A stretch of 64,000 nucleotides of DNA from Flavobacteriaceae bacterium (GTDB lineage: Bacteria > Bacteroidota > Bacteroidia > Flavobacteriales > Flavobacteriaceae), in NCBI GenBank assembly GCA_009827225.1, contig WUAI01000009.1, positions 21,475-85,474 on the forward strand, given 5' to 3'. A model generated the notes under the pieces. The model was not told where the DNA came from and did not search any database. It worked only from the letters and a program-made list of their open reading frames with translations. A program made the translations under genes and the position numbers. Positions 52,648-61,053 of the stretch are shown in pieces. How positions within the stretch are numbered: the stretch's first letter is position 1; every line of letters starts with the position of its first letter.

Positions 52648-54629
52648 AACGCAGCTTATTTTTAATCCTTTTCTGTCTTGGCTTTCTCACCGCAAATGGC
52701 CAGGGATTGTTGGATCCTGTAAAGTGGAAATTGTCCATCGAAAAAAAGGAAAACAACCAGGTTGATATTTTAATCGATTGTACCATCGAAGAAGGATGGC
52801 ATATCTATAGCCAGAAACAATTCGGTGAAGAATTCGAAGGGCCCATTCCTACGGAATTTGCCTATAATAATGGAGACAGTACGTTCCGTCTCTTGGGTGA
52901 GACCAAAGAACCGGAACTCACTCCCACCTATGACGAGGTGTTTGAAATGGACGTGGTCTATTTTGAAGATAAGGCGAGATTTGTACAATCTATCGAAGTC
53001 ATACAACCGGAAAATTTGATGATCACGGTAGAGGTTTACTACTCGGTGTGTGACGATACTCAGTGTCTGGCACCGGAAACCAAGGTATTCGAGATTCCAC
53101 TTGCTGGTGGTGAACAGGCTACAGTTTCAGCAGAAGTCACTGAAGAAGACCTTGTGAAGGCCGAAGCCCTCGCACTGGATCTGAAACGGAAGGAACAGTT
53201 CGAAACACTGGAGCAAGAGAAAAAGGGATTATGGACCATCTTTTTCCTTGGATTCTTGGGCGGACTTATTGCGTTAGTTACCCCTTGTGTATTCCCGATG
53301 ATCCCGCTTACCGTAAGTTTCTTTACAAAGAGCGGAAGAACCAAAAGACAAGGATTGACGAATGCAATTTTGTATGGGTTGTTTATCTTCCTGATATATC
53401 TGTTGCTGAGCATACCGTTCCATGTGTTGGATTCTGTAAATCCGGACATTCTGAATAACATTTCAACCAATACCATCCTGAATACTATATTCTTCCTGAT
53501 ATTCCTGGCTTTTGCATTTTCTTTCTTCGGATATTTCGAGCTTACCTTACCGAGTTCCTGGAGTTCCGCTATGGATAGCAAAGCCACAAGCATTGGGGGA
53601 GTGATTGGTATTTTCTTTATGGCACTCACGCTCGCAATTGTATCTTTTTCCTGTACGGGGCCAATATTAGGAACATTGCTGGGAAGTTCTCTTACCACCG
53701 ATGGAGGAGCCACACAGCTGAGTATGGGAATGGGAGGCTTTGGTTTGGCACTGGCCTTACCATTTGGGTTGTTTGCACTTTTCCCGAACTGGCTTACGAA
53801 TCTCCCCAAAAGTGGTGGTTGGTTGAATACGGTGAAGGTAGTACTCGGTTTTATTGAACTCGGATTGGCATTTAAATTCTTGTCCAATGCAGACCTGGTA
53901 GAACATTGGGGACTTTTGAAAAGAGAAGTTTTCATTGGAATCTGGATCATTTGCGCATTGGGGATCGCTCTATATTTGTTTGGGGTGATTCGTTTCCCAC
54001 ACGACGGCCCCAAAAAGAAAAAAATTCCGAAAGGCAATGTATTCGTAGCTGCTATCAGTATCGCATTTCTGATCTATTTAATTCCCGGACTCACCAATAC
54101 TAAATATGCCAACCTTAAACTGTTGAGTGGATTTCCTCCACCGTTGTTTTATAGTCTTTACGACAAAGGAACAAGTGCACCTCTAGGCCTGGAGGCATAC
54201 AAAGACTTTGACGAGGGTATTGCAGCTGCCAAAGCGGCTGGAAAACCGGTGATGGTAGATTTCACGGGATGGGCATGTGTTAACTGTCGTAAAATGGAAG
54301 AACAGGTATGGAGTCGTGAGGAGATCTTTAAGGTAATCAGTGAAGACTATGTGCTTGTTTCATTATACGTTGACGATCGAAAAGAACTTCCGGAGGAAGA
54401 AATGTTCAACTATCCAAAACCGAACGGGACCGTAAAGGAGATAGAGACAGTGGGAGACAAATGGGCGACCTTTCAAACCATAAACTTTCAGAATAATTCA
54501 CAACCTTACTACATTTTACTTGATGCCGACTTGAATTACCTTAACAAACCAGTGGGTTATACACCGGATTCGGATGAATTCTTAAGTTGGTTGGAAGAAG
54601 GAGTTGAGAATTTCAAAGAAATTAAATAA
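52644..54629 (+). CDS. dsbD: DsbD-type thiol:disulfide interchange protein
   Basis: 661 residues. Signal peptide, an N-terminal DsbD-alpha-like periplasmic domain with its Cys pair in YSVCDDTQCLAPE, eight membrane helices with the transmembrane Cys in TPCVFPMIPLTVSFF and FSCTGPILGTLLG, and a C-terminal thioredoxin domain with the CVNC active site (DFTGWACVNCRKMEEQVW). It passes electrons from cytoplasmic thioredoxin to periplasmic proteins. The layout is the full-length three-domain type. Coupled to tilS upstream; the CocE-type gene starts 4 bp downstream. Confidence 0.95.
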   Translation: MKRSLFLILFCLGFLTANGQGLLDPVKWKLSIEKKENNQVDILIDCTIEEGWHIYSQKQFGEEFEGPIPTEFAYNNGDSTFRLLGETKEPELTPTYDEVFEMDVVYFEDKARFVQSIEVIQPENLMITVEVYYSVCDDTQCLAPETKVFEIPLAGGEQATVSAEVTEEDLVKAEALALDLKRKEQFETLEQEKKGLWTIFFLGFLGGLIALVTPCVFPMIPLTVSFFTKSGRTKRQGLTNAILYGLFIFLIYLLLSIPFHVLDSVNPDILNNISTNTILNTIFFLIFLAFAFSFFGYFELTLPSSWSSAMDSKATSIGGVIGIFFMALTLAIVSFSCTGPILGTLLGSSLTTDGGATQLSMGMGGFGLALALPFGLFALFPNWLTNLPKSGGWLNTVKVVLGFIELGLAFKFLSNADLVEHWGLLKREVFIGIWIICALGIALYLFGVIRFPHDGPKKKKIPKGNVFVAAISIAFLIYLIPGLTNTKYANLKLLSGFPPPLFYSLYDKGTSAPLGLEAYKDFDEGIAAAKAAGKPVMVDFTGWACVNCRKMEEQVWSREEIFKVISEDYVLVSLYVDDRKELPEEEMFNYPKPNGTVKEIETVGDKWATFQTINFQNNSQPYYILLDADLNYLNKPVGYTPDSDEFLSWLEEGVENFKEIK

Positions 54630-54633
54630 TTGT

Positions 54634-56472
54634 ATGAGAAGATTGATCACATTGCTGGCAATTTGCTGTTTTCTGAACGGGTTTGCACAGGATAACTATG
54701 TTCGTGAAAATTATGATAAAACGGAAAGCTATATCACCATGAGAGATGGGATAAAGCTTTTTACGAGTATTTATTCACCCAAAGACAAATCCCAAACCTA
54801 TCCAATTTTGTTTATGCGCACTCCATATAGCTGCAGGCCTTATGGAGAGAGTCAATATCGCTCGAAAATTGGGCCCAATGAATTCCTGATGAAGGATGGT
54901 TATATAGTCGTTTATCAGGATGTTAGAGGTCGCTGGATGAGTGAAGGTGTCTACGACAACATGCGGGCTTATATTCCCAACAAGACCGGAAACCAGGTGG
55001 ATGAGGCCAGCGACACCTACGATAGTATCGAATGGCTCATCAATAATGTTCCGAATAACAATGGAAGGGTAGGTACCTGGGGTATTTCGTATCCTGGTTT
55101 TTATGCCACCTATTCCTTATTGGATGCACATCCGGCATTGAAAGCTTCTTCGCCCCAAGCCTGTATAGGAGATTTTTATTTCGATGATTTCCATCACAAC
55201 GGTGCCTATTTGTTAAGTTACTGGCGAGCTACGGCCGTTTTTGGATACGAAAAGACAGAACCTACAGATAAATCCTGGTACACGTTCCCGGATTTGGGTA
55301 CTCAGGATCAATATCAATTTTTCCTGGATGCAGGTCCGTTGTCTAATTTGGATCAATACTACAAGGAGGACAACGTATTCTGGCAACAGCTGAAGGAACA
55401 TCCGGATTATGATGAATTTTGGCAATCGCGCGGGATCATTCAGCATTTAAAGGATATTAAACCTGCCGTGATGGTGGTAGGAGGCCTTTTTGATGCAGAG
55501 GATCTGTACGGACCTTTTGAAACCTATGAAAAGATTGAACAACGCAGTAATAACTATAATACCATGGTCTTTGGTCCATGGAGTCACGGAGACTGGGCAC
55601 GCACCAAGAAGAGACAGGCCATAGGGAATGTTTATTTCGGTGACGATATCTCCCTCAATTACCAAAAGGATATAGAAACTCCATTCTTTGAACATTTTCT
55701 GAAAGGTACTGGAGATGGCAATGTAGAGCTACCGGAAGCGTATATGTTCGATTCGGGAAGTCTGGAATGGAAAGAATACACGGAATGGCCACCTAATAAT
55801 ACTGAAAAACAAACCTTCTGGTTGCAAAGTGGCCAGCGCCTTAATTCCATGGCGGAAAAGAGCTACACTTTCGAAGAGTTTGTTAGCGACCCCAAGAAAC
55901 CGGTTCCTTATTCCGAGGACATCAAAATGGTGTTTACCCCTCGAAAGTTTATGACCGACGATCAGCGATTTGCATCCAGACGAACCGACGTATTGGTATT
56001 TGAAACACCGGTGCTCGAAGAGGATATGACCTTAGCCGGAGATATAATGGCTAGCTTAAAAGTTTCTGTTACCGGGACCGATTCGGACTGGATCGTGAAG
56101 TTGATAGACGTATTCCCTCCCGATGCCAAAAATACTGAGGAGACTCAGGACCACCTCAAGATGAGCAACTATCACATGATGGTGCGCAGCGAGGTTTTGA
56201 GAGGTCGTTACAGGAACGATTTTGCAAAACCCGAGCCGTTTGTTCCCAACGAAAAGACGGACGTAAATATCAAGTTGCAGGATGTTCACCATACCTTCAA
56301 AAAAGGACATAAGATCCAGATACAGGTTCAGAGCAGTTGGTTTCCGTATATCGATATGAATCCGCAAACATTTGTGGATAATATATTCCAGGCCAAGGCA
56401 TCAGATTATAAGAAACAAACCCACAGGGTGTACAATGATTCTTCGATTGAATTCACCGTATTGAAGAAGTAA
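54634..56472 (+). CDS. Secreted CocE/NonD family (S15-like) hydrolase
   Basis: 612 residues from ATG 54634 (MRRLITLLAICCFLNGFAQ signal peptide); the track's start overlaps dsbD. The alpha/beta-hydrolase core has the nucleophile S152 in GTWGISYPGF, D287 in GGLFDAEDLYGPF and H318 in GPWSHGDW. A C-terminal jelly-roll domain (about residues 400-612) carries the X-Pro dipeptidyl-peptidase C-terminal layout with DWIVKLIDVFPPDA. Relatives act on acylated amides, cephalosporin side chains or esters (glutaryl-7-ACA acylase-like); the true substrate is unknown. Four bases separate it from dsbD. Confidence 0.92.
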   Translation: MRRLITLLAICCFLNGFAQDNYVRENYDKTESYITMRDGIKLFTSIYSPKDKSQTYPILFMRTPYSCRPYGESQYRSKIGPNEFLMKDGYIVVYQDVRGRWMSEGVYDNMRAYIPNKTGNQVDEASDTYDSIEWLINNVPNNNGRVGTWGISYPGFYATYSLLDAHPALKASSPQACIGDFYFDDFHHNGAYLLSYWRATAVFGYEKTEPTDKSWYTFPDLGTQDQYQFFLDAGPLSNLDQYYKEDNVFWQQLKEHPDYDEFWQSRGIIQHLKDIKPAVMVVGGLFDAEDLYGPFETYEKIEQRSNNYNTMVFGPWSHGDWARTKKRQAIGNVYFGDDISLNYQKDIETPFFEHFLKGTGDGNVELPEAYMFDSGSLEWKEYTEWPPNNTEKQTFWLQSGQRLNSMAEKSYTFEEFVSDPKKPVPYSEDIKMVFTPRKFMTDDQRFASRRTDVLVFETPVLEEDMTLAGDIMASLKVSVTGTDSDWIVKLIDVFPPDAKNTEETQDHLKMSNYHMMVRSEVLRGRYRNDFAKPEPFVPNEKTDVNIKLQDVHHTFKKGHKIQIQVQSSWFPYIDMNPQTFVDNIFQAKASDYKKQTHRVYNDSSIEFTVLKK

Positions 56473-56488
56473 AATACAGGCAAAAAAA

Positions 56489-56515
56489 AAGCGCCGCTCT
56501 TAAGTGGCAGCGCTT
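56489..56515 (+). terminator. Possible hairpin terminator after the CocE gene
   Basis: AAGCGC and GCGCTT (56489-56494, 56510-56515) enclose a second short helix. An A-run precedes it but no T-run follows, so termination on the plus strand is uncertain. Confidence 0.4.
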
Positions 56516-56639
56516 ATAACAAACCTAACTTAGTAAATTTTTAATTTGGTATCAAAAGTAAATTTTTTATCCCCACAAAAAATTGCTTCGATACACATTC
56601 ACTAATGAAACAAAGATAAGACAGAAGGTAAGAAAATCT

Positions 56640-56657
56640 ATACGTGCATACACGTAT
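56640..56657. repeat. Palindrome upstream of the LacI-type regulator
   Basis: ATACGTG-CATA-CACGTAT, a perfect 7-bp inverted repeat with a 4-bp centre. Its size fits a dimeric regulator site, but it lies about 265 bp before the regulator gene. Confidence 0.45.
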
Positions 56658-56844
56658 TTTATAATTCGCGAGTTTTCTCCAAACAGCCCCAATACTTGGG
56701 TAAAGTCCATAAAAATAGGCCTTAAAGAACACGAAATTCCTTAAAGCCTGATTAGTATTCAATACTAGATCTTTCTTCCGTTTCAAAAGTAATTCAATTT
56801 TGATCATAATCCCTTCGGAATCCATCAACTTTGGTTACGAAATC

Positions 56845-56874
56845 GTTGTAGTGTTAATAAGTTTTCTATTTTTA
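56845..56874 (+). promoter_or_regulatory. Promoter of the LacI-type regulator
   Basis: GTTG (56845-56848), 18-nt spacer, TATTTTTA (56867-56874), one base off the -7 consensus, 29 bp before the start codon. Confidence 0.5.
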
Positions 56875-56903
56875 ACAAAAATTCGATCACATATCGTGAA
56901 TTC

Positions 56904-57941
56904 ATGCAAAAACTAACCCTAAAAAAGATCGCCCAGGAACTCGAAGTCTCGATTTCGACGGTGTCAAAGGCATTGAAGGACAGTCCGGAGATCGGTGAAG
57001 ACACCAAAGAGAAGATCAAGGCTTTTGCCAAGCTATACAATTACAAGCCCAACAATATTGCCTTAAGCTTGAAGAATCGTAAAACGAGAACACTGGGTGT
57101 GATCATTCCTGAAATTGTACATCACTTCTTTACCACAGTAATAAGCGGTATCGAAGAAGTGGCAGAAGAAATGGGATATACGGTGATCATCGGTCTTTCC
57201 AATGAGTCCTTTGAAAAAGAAGTAACTAATATGGACAAACTGGCCAATGGGAGTATTGACGGTTTTATTTTATCTGTTTCTAAGGACACTCAATTACGTC
57301 AGGATTTTCATCATTTGAAGGAAACCATCGACCAGGGAATGCCCATTGTGATGTTCGATCGTGCCATCCCAGAAATTGACTGCGATAAAGTGATCGTGGA
57401 TGACGAGGAAGGAGCGCGTAAAGCGGTAAAGATGTTGCTGGAGAACGGTGCGTCCAAAGTCGCGATTATTACCACCGAAGATCATATCAATGTCGGCAAA
57501 TTGAGAACGGCCGGCTATATATCGGCGCTCGAGCAGTCTGGGGTGCCTATCAATGAAGCCTTGATCCTAAAGCTTAAGGATGCTTATAACGATGAAGCTA
57601 ACTTGGATAAACTGAATCAGGAGATTCATTCTTTCGTGCTGAAAAATGCACAGATAGATGCAATCTTCGCCGTGAATGAGAAATACGCGCTCACTGCTAT
57701 GCGCGCCGTGCAGTTAGCGGGGAAAAGTATTCCAGATGATATACAAGTGGTTGGTTTTACGGATGGAGTGCTTAGCCGGTTTGCTACGCCTGCTCTTACT
57801 ACGGTGAGTCAGCATGGGAAAGAACTCGGAAGAAAAGCTGCCCGTTTGCTGATAGACCGCATCGAAAAAGATAATTTTGATCCCCCTTTTACCACCGTAG
57901 TGTTGGAAACTGAACTTATCCAGCGAGAGTCTACCAGGTAA
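56904..57941 (+). CDS. LacI family transcriptional regulator of the maltose/starch locus
   Basis: 345 residues. N-terminal LacI helix-turn-helix (LKKIAQELEVSISTVSKALKDSPEIG) with the hinge helix region NNIALSLKNRKTRTLGVIIPEI, followed by a periplasmic-binding-protein-like effector domain (HFFTTVISGIEEVAEEMGY, VDDEEGARKAVKMLLENGASKVAII, FTDGVLSRFATPALTTVSQHG). It is the first gene of the block that continues with pgmB and the GH65 phosphorylase, which are its expected targets. The effector is probably a malto-oligosaccharide or a sugar phosphate. Confidence 0.94.
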   Translation: MQKLTLKKIAQELEVSISTVSKALKDSPEIGEDTKEKIKAFAKLYNYKPNNIALSLKNRKTRTLGVIIPEIVHHFFTTVISGIEEVAEEMGYTVIIGLSNESFEKEVTNMDKLANGSIDGFILSVSKDTQLRQDFHHLKETIDQGMPIVMFDRAIPEIDCDKVIVDDEEGARKAVKMLLENGASKVAIITTEDHINVGKLRTAGYISALEQSGVPINEALILKLKDAYNDEANLDKLNQEIHSFVLKNAQIDAIFAVNEKYALTAMRAVQLAGKSIPDDIQVVGFTDGVLSRFATPALTTVSQHGKELGRKAARLLIDRIEKDNFDPPFTTVVLETELIQRESTR

Positions 57942-58016
57942 TCCCGGTTTTATAATATTTGTATATATTTACGAACTTAATTTTCAAAACTGAATCTTTC
58001 TTCCAACGTTAAAAGT

Positions 58017-58047
58017 TTTGAAACCAGTTTTACATATAATATTTTTA
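58017..58047 (+). promoter_or_regulatory. Promoter of the pgmB-GH65-GH13 operon
   Basis: TTTG (58017-58020), 19-nt spacer, TATTTTTA (58040-58047), near-consensus. The inverted repeat CAAAACT (57985-57991) / AGTTTTG (58014-58020) overlaps the -33 box and could be where the upstream LacI-type protein binds. Confidence 0.55.
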
Positions 58048-58095
58048 AGGGCCGAGGCATATATGGTTACTGCTGAAGGTTCATTCCATATCTAA

Positions 58096-58752
58096 ATGAA
58101 TAAAAAAGGATTTATCTTCGATTTAGACGGAGTTATTGTAGATACCGCCAAATATCACTTCCTGGCATGGCGGAAACTTGCACTCGGTCTGGGAATTTCA
58201 TTTTCAGAAGAAGACAACGAACAATTGAAAGGAGTGAGCCGTATCCATTCCCTTGAAAAAATACTGGCCTGGGGCGACAAGCAATTGTCCGAAGAACACT
58301 TCAATTCCCTGCTTCAGAAGAAAAACAACGATTACCTATCGCACATCGCACAGATGTCTCATGAAGAGATTTTACCGGATGTCCCAAGAGTACTTTCCTA
58401 CCTCAAAGATCTGGGACAACCCATGGCACTGGGATCTGCAAGTAAGAATGCCCGCAGAATTCTTCGTGAAGTTGCGCTTATCGATGAGTTTGATGCCATT
58501 GTTGACGGTACCAATGTTTCCAAAGCAAAACCAGACCCGGAAGTATTCCTTAAAGCAGCCGAAGGACTCGGTATGCCTGTGGAGCAGTGTATTGTTTTTG
58601 AAGATTCACTGGCAGGCATTCAGGCGGCCAATACGGCAGGTATGATGAGTGTAGGTATTGGCAGTGCCGAGGTGCTCACCGAAGCGGTATATGTTTTTAA
58701 GGATTTTACTGAAATATCTAATGAATTTATTTTGAACAAACTTGTATCATGA
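58096..58752 (+). CDS. pgmB: Beta-phosphoglucomutase
   Basis: 218 residues, haloacid dehalogenase fold. Nucleophile D9 and acid/base D11 in FIFDLDGVIVDT, the cap region (KYHFLAWRKLALGLGI, LKGVSRIHSLEKIL), the Ser in GSASKNARRIL, the Lys in VSKAKPDPEVFLKAAE and the metal-binding VFEDSLAGIQAA are all present. It converts beta-glucose-1-phosphate to glucose-6-phosphate. Its last four bases overlap the start of the phosphorylase gene, which makes its substrate. Confidence 0.96.
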   Translation: MNKKGFIFDLDGVIVDTAKYHFLAWRKLALGLGISFSEEDNEQLKGVSRIHSLEKILAWGDKQLSEEHFNSLLQKKNNDYLSHIAQMSHEEILPDVPRVLSYLKDLGQPMALGSASKNARRILREVALIDEFDAIVDGTNVSKAKPDPEVFLKAAEGLGMPVEQCIVFEDSLAGIQAANTAGMMSVGIGSAEVLTEAVYVFKDFTEISNEFILNKLVS

Positions 58753-61043
58753 ATCAAGAATATATAAAACCGAATCCGTGGAGTATTATCGAAGAAGGTT
58801 TCGATAAAGAACTCGTTAAATCATCCGAAAGTCTTTTTAGCATCGGAAATGGTGCCATGGGACAACGTGCCAACTTTGAAGAGGACTATTCAGGCCCCAC
58901 TTTCCAGGGGAGTTATATCGCAGGGGTATATTATCCGGATAAAACCCGTGTTGGATGGTGGAAGAACGGATACCCGGAATATTTTGCCAAAGTGTTGAAT
59001 GCACCAAACTGGATTGGAATTCGAGTGGAAGTGAACGGTGAGAATCTCGATCTTAACCATTGTGCTGAGGTGAACAACTTCCGAAGAGAACTTAATATGA
59101 AGGAGGGATATTATCAGCGTTCGTTTGAAGCAACCCTCCAAAATGGAACTAAAGTGGCCGTGGAATCTACACGCATCCTGCATTTAGATGAGGATGAACT
59201 GGGAGTCATTCAGTATTCGGTAAAGGCCCTGAATGGCACGGCCAATATTAAATTCTCTCCCTATTTGGATGCCGGAATTACTAATGAAGACAGCAACTGG
59301 GACGATAAGTTCTGGGATATCAAGTCGGTAAATGTAGAAGGAGAAGCAGCTTTCATTCGTTCCAATACGATGAAAACGGATTTTGGAGTATGCACCTATA
59401 TGCGGTCAAGAGTGTTCAAGAACGACAACGCGTTGACAGAAGCTCCTGAAATAAACTCCGATGATAAAACGGTTTCCTTCGATTATTCGGTTTCATTGGC
59501 CGAAAGTGAAACGGCAACTATTGAAAAATACGCCGGATATACGGTTTCTTTAAATCACGCTGAAGAAGATCTAATCACAGCTGCACAACAAGTGTTAGGC
59601 CGTGGTCTGAATTCCGGCTTCGATGGTCTTAAAGCTTCTCAAGCGAAAGCATGGGAAGACATTTGGTATATGGCCGATATCGACATCGAAGGGGATGTTC
59701 AAGCCCAACAGGGGATTCGCTTTAATATCTTTCAATTGAATCAGACATACCTCGGAAAGGATGCCCGTCTAAATATTGGTCCTAAAGGATTCACGGGAGA
59801 AAAGTATGGAGGTAGTACCTATTGGGACACCGAAGCTTATTGTATCCCATTTTACATGGCAACTAAGAACCAGGAAGTGGCGCGTAACCTTCTGGTGTAT
59901 CGCCATAATCATTTACAGAAAGCCATAGAGAATGCTGAGAAGCTTGGATTTTCCAACGGAGCGGCATTGTATCCTATGGTTACCATGAATGGTGAAGAGT
60001 GTCATAACGAATGGGAAATCACCTTCGAAGAGATCCATCGAAATGGTGCCATTGCCTTTGCCATTTATAATTACGAACGATTTACGGGTGATTCGAGCTA
60101 CGTTCCTGAAAAAGGCCTCGAGGTCTTGATTGGGATTGCACGATTCTGGCATCAAAGAGCCACTTTCAGTAAAGACAAGAACCGTTACGTCATTTTGGGA
60201 GTAACCGGACCCAATGAGTATGAGAATAATGTAAATAACAATTGGTACACCAATTATACGGCCCAGTGGTGCATTCGGTATGCTACCGAACAAGTGAAGA
60301 AAGTAAAGGATTCACTTCCGGCGGATTATGACAGAATAATGGCGCTAACTCAACTAACAGATGCGGAAGTGGCGTCGTGGAATGAAGTGGCAGACCAAAT
60401 GTATTTTCCATATTCTGAAGAGCACGGCATATTCTTACAGCAAGACGGATTTTTAGACAAGGAGCTGGTGAAGGTATCCGATCTGGACAAATCGCAACGT
60501 CCTATCAATCAGCATTGGTCCTGGGATCGAATTCTTCGGTCTCCTTATATCAAACAAGCTGATACGCTTCAAGGGTTTTACTTTTTTGAAGATCATTTCA
60601 GTGATGAGGAACTTGAAAAACACTTCGACTTCTACGAACCCTTCACGGTGCATGAATCTTCATTATCACCTTGCGTTCATAGCATTCAGGCAGCCAAATT
60701 AGGTCGCATGGAACAGGCTTACACGTTCTACTTAAGAACGTCTCGTTTAGATCTCGACGACTATAACAAAGAAGTGGAAGAAGGATGCCATATTACCAGT
60801 ATGGCCGGAACCTGGATGAGCATTGTTGAAGGATTTGGAGGAATGCGGATCAAAGACGATACCCTGCATTTCAGTCCGCGAATCCCGGAACAGTGGGACG
60901 CTTATTCTTTCAAAGTAAATTTCAGAAATCAAATATTGAAAGTTACGGTTTCGAAAGAAGGAAACAGCTTCGTGCTGGATAAAGGAAATGATTTAGAGAT
61001 TATTGTTAACGGACAAAAAGTGAGCGCCTCAAGCGTCTCATAA
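58749..61043 (+). CDS. GH65 maltose (or related) phosphorylase
   Basis: 764 residues, inverting glycoside hydrolase family 65. The N-terminal beta-sandwich domain (residues 1 to about 265) begins KPNPWSIIEEGFD. The (alpha/alpha)6 barrel contains YWDTEAYCIPFYM, YRHNHLQKAIENAEKLGF, the catalytic-acid block ECHNEWEITFEEIHRNGAIAF (residues 417 onward) and IKQADTLQGFYFF. With phosphate it splits maltose into glucose and beta-glucose-1-phosphate. Trehalose or kojibiose phosphorylases have the same fold, but the amylase neighbours favour maltose. No signal peptide, so cytoplasmic. Overlaps pgmB by 4 bp. Confidence 0.94.
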   Translation: MNQEYIKPNPWSIIEEGFDKELVKSSESLFSIGNGAMGQRANFEEDYSGPTFQGSYIAGVYYPDKTRVGWWKNGYPEYFAKVLNAPNWIGIRVEVNGENLDLNHCAEVNNFRRELNMKEGYYQRSFEATLQNGTKVAVESTRILHLDEDELGVIQYSVKALNGTANIKFSPYLDAGITNEDSNWDDKFWDIKSVNVEGEAAFIRSNTMKTDFGVCTYMRSRVFKNDNALTEAPEINSDDKTVSFDYSVSLAESETATIEKYAGYTVSLNHAEEDLITAAQQVLGRGLNSGFDGLKASQAKAWEDIWYMADIDIEGDVQAQQGIRFNIFQLNQTYLGKDARLNIGPKGFTGEKYGGSTYWDTEAYCIPFYMATKNQEVARNLLVYRHNHLQKAIENAEKLGFSNGAALYPMVTMNGEECHNEWEITFEEIHRNGAIAFAIYNYERFTGDSSYVPEKGLEVLIGIARFWHQRATFSKDKNRYVILGVTGPNEYENNVNNNWYTNYTAQWCIRYATEQVKKVKDSLPADYDRIMALTQLTDAEVASWNEVADQMYFPYSEEHGIFLQQDGFLDKELVKVSDLDKSQRPINQHWSWDRILRSPYIKQADTLQGFYFFEDHFSDEELEKHFDFYEPFTVHESSLSPCVHSIQAAKLGRMEQAYTFYLRTSRLDLDDYNKEVEEGCHITSMAGTWMSIVEGFGGMRIKDDTLHFSPRIPEQWDAYSFKVNFRNQILKVTVSKEGNSFVLDKGNDLEIIVNGQKVSASSVS

Positions 61044-61053
61044 ATTATAACTT

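Larger units (their letters stand above)
56473..56903. other. 431-bp intergenic region between the CocE gene and the LacI gene
   Basis: AT-rich and non-coding as far as I can see. It contains the hairpin at 56489-56515, the palindrome ATACGTG-cata-CACGTAT (56640-56657) and the lacI promoter near 56845. The 95-codon minus-strand ORF at 56541-56828 looks like random coding and I do not accept it. Confidence 0.6.

Noticed and set aside
53060-54037. 325-codon minus-strand ORF
   Set aside because: Antisense to the DsbD membrane segments, whose catalytic motifs are in the plus frame.
56541-56828. 95-codon minus-strand ORF in the largest intergenic gap
   Set aside because: No domain, signal peptide or plausible start context; residue composition looks random and it overlaps the palindrome.
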